Assembly (NCBI GenBank): GCA_943368475.1
Contig: CALRLF020000142.1
Location: 1 to 6,807 of the forward strand
Direction: 5' to 3'
DNA length: 6,807 nt
Source: UBA1930 sp943368475
Lineage (GTDB): Bacteria; Bacteroidota; Bacteroidia; Chitinophagales; Chitinophagaceae
How positions within the stretch are numbered: position 1 is the stretch's first letter; the number at the start of each line of letters is the position of its first letter. The notes under the pieces were generated by a model. That model saw only the letters and a program-made list of their open reading frames with translations, was not told the origin of the DNA and did no database searches. The position numbers and the translations under genes are program-made. Positions 6,152 to 6,807 of this stretch are shown piece after piece.

Positions 6152-6807
6152 ATGAATTACAAAAACCTACTTGCGCTAATCTTAATCCCTGTTTTGTATG
6201 TTTCCTGTAAAGAAAAGCAAAGCACGGTTACCCTGACTCCGGAAATTATCCAACCCGCTGCCAAAAACCTAGTTACTGCCTACGGCCCAACTCGAATGGT
6301 ACGCAGCGTAAAGCAAGCCAAAAACGGAGACATCTTAATTGCTTCTTATACTGGCCTATGGCGATATGATGGGAAAATGTTCACCAATATTACCACTGCC
6401 ATTGCCGTCCCTAGTATTTGGGATGTATTGGAAGACAAGAAGGGAAATCTCTGGATTGGCACCAAGGATTCAGGGCTTTATTATTATGATGGTAAAACCT
6501 TTCTGCATTATACTACCCGCCAGGGACTTCCCTCTAATATGGCGCTTCAATTATTTGAAGATAAAGCTGGTAATATTTGGACAAATGCCGGAGGCGCCAC
6601 CAGATTTGATGGAAAATCCTTTAAAACCTATACCACCAAAGACGGTTTACCAGATAACGGAGTTAACACATTCATGGAAGACAAATCCGGAAAATTATGG
6701 ATTGGGACTAGGGGAGATGCTTGCTATTTTGATGGCAAAACATTCACGGTGTTCAAAAACAAAGAGGGCAAACCATTTCACAATGTCTGGTCAATAGTAG
6801 AAGATCA
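6152..6807 (+). CDS. Lipoprotein with two-component-regulator-type propeller repeats (3' partial)
   Basis: The start is ATG 6152, with AAAGGA at 6133-6138 as ribosome site. The frame stays open to the window end, giving 218 residues. MNYKNLLALILIPVLYVSC is a lipoprotein signal with the lipid-attachment Cys at 19; the lipobox YVSC is slightly unusual because -3 is Tyr. Lys-Glu follow the Cys. From about residue 47 the protein consists of propeller blades of about 41 residues. The conserved strand pair is ED..G[NK][LI]W[IT] with a following F-DGK-F..YTT..GLP, seen with ED at 94-95, 136-137, 176-177 and 217-218. This is the Reg_prop type that forms the periplasmic sensor in Bacteroidota hybrid two-component systems, where it binds glycans. 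Whether the missing C-terminus carries a kinase or stops at the propeller is not visible; the lipoprotein anchor argues for a stand-alone propeller. The ligand is unknown. It is divergent from the membrane regulator, which may control it. Confidence 0.9.
   Translation, partial: MNYKNLLALILIPVLYVSCKEKQSTVTLTPEIIQPAAKNLVTAYGPTRMVRSVKQAKNGDILIASYTGLWRYDGKMFTNITTAIAVPSIWDVLEDKKGNLWIGTKDSGLYYYDGKTFLHYTTRQGLPSNMALQLFEDKAGNIWTNAGGATRFDGKSFKTYTTKDGLPDNGVNTFMEDKSGKLWIGTRGDACYFDGKTFTVFKNKEGKPFHNVWSIVED

Noticed and set aside
6339..6797. A 152-codon open frame on the plus strand.
   Set aside because: It is in a different frame within the propeller lipoprotein gene, which starts at 6152 and shows a signal peptide and repeated ED..G.LWIG blades.

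Overview
The window looks like chromosomal DNA of a member of the phylum Bacteroidota. The signs are a MORN-repeat secreted protein with a signal peptide cleaved just before Gln, a membrane-anchored winged-helix regulator of a type I associate with this phylum, a lipoprotein with two-component-regulator-type propeller repeats, weak or absent Shine-Dalgarno sequences, and a TAnnTTTG-type -7 promoter element. I cannot name a genus.

Layout. Bases 1-752 (minus strand) hold the N-terminal 250 residues of a dihydroorotase-fold protein that has lost most metal ligands, so it is probably a pseudoenzyme. Divergent from it is a complete tRNA-Pro(GGG) gene with encoded CCA (883-959) and its intrinsic terminator. 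The terminator sits inside a strikingly symmetric nested inverted repeat (975-1088). From about 1145 to 3010 the DNA becomes much more AT-rich. It holds one unrecognised gene (1491-2372: one short hydrophobic segment followed by a coiled coil) and about 1.1 kb with no convincing gene. This block, beside a tRNA, reads as an accessory insertion, although no integrase or clear att repeat is visible here.

From about 3010 the composition returns towards the flanking level. A 650-residue secreted MORN-repeat protein (3133-5085, plus strand) converges on a minus-strand, two-pass membrane transcription regulator (5149-6036), with a stem-loop terminator between them. The regulator is divergent from a propeller-repeat lipoprotein gene (6152 to the window end, partial). 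Their shared 115-bp control region carries four TTKACR direct repeats next to the regulator start.

How the genes may work together. The regulator and propeller lipoprotein look like a linked envelope-sensing pair, with the regulator sensing in the periplasm and binding DNA directly without a phosphorelay; this is inference from layout. The dihydroorotase-like gene and tRNA are housekeeping or core-type neighbours. The AT-rich orphan gene is the best candidate for an undescribed function, possibly a membrane-associated accessory or defence-type protein, but nothing in the sequence proves that.
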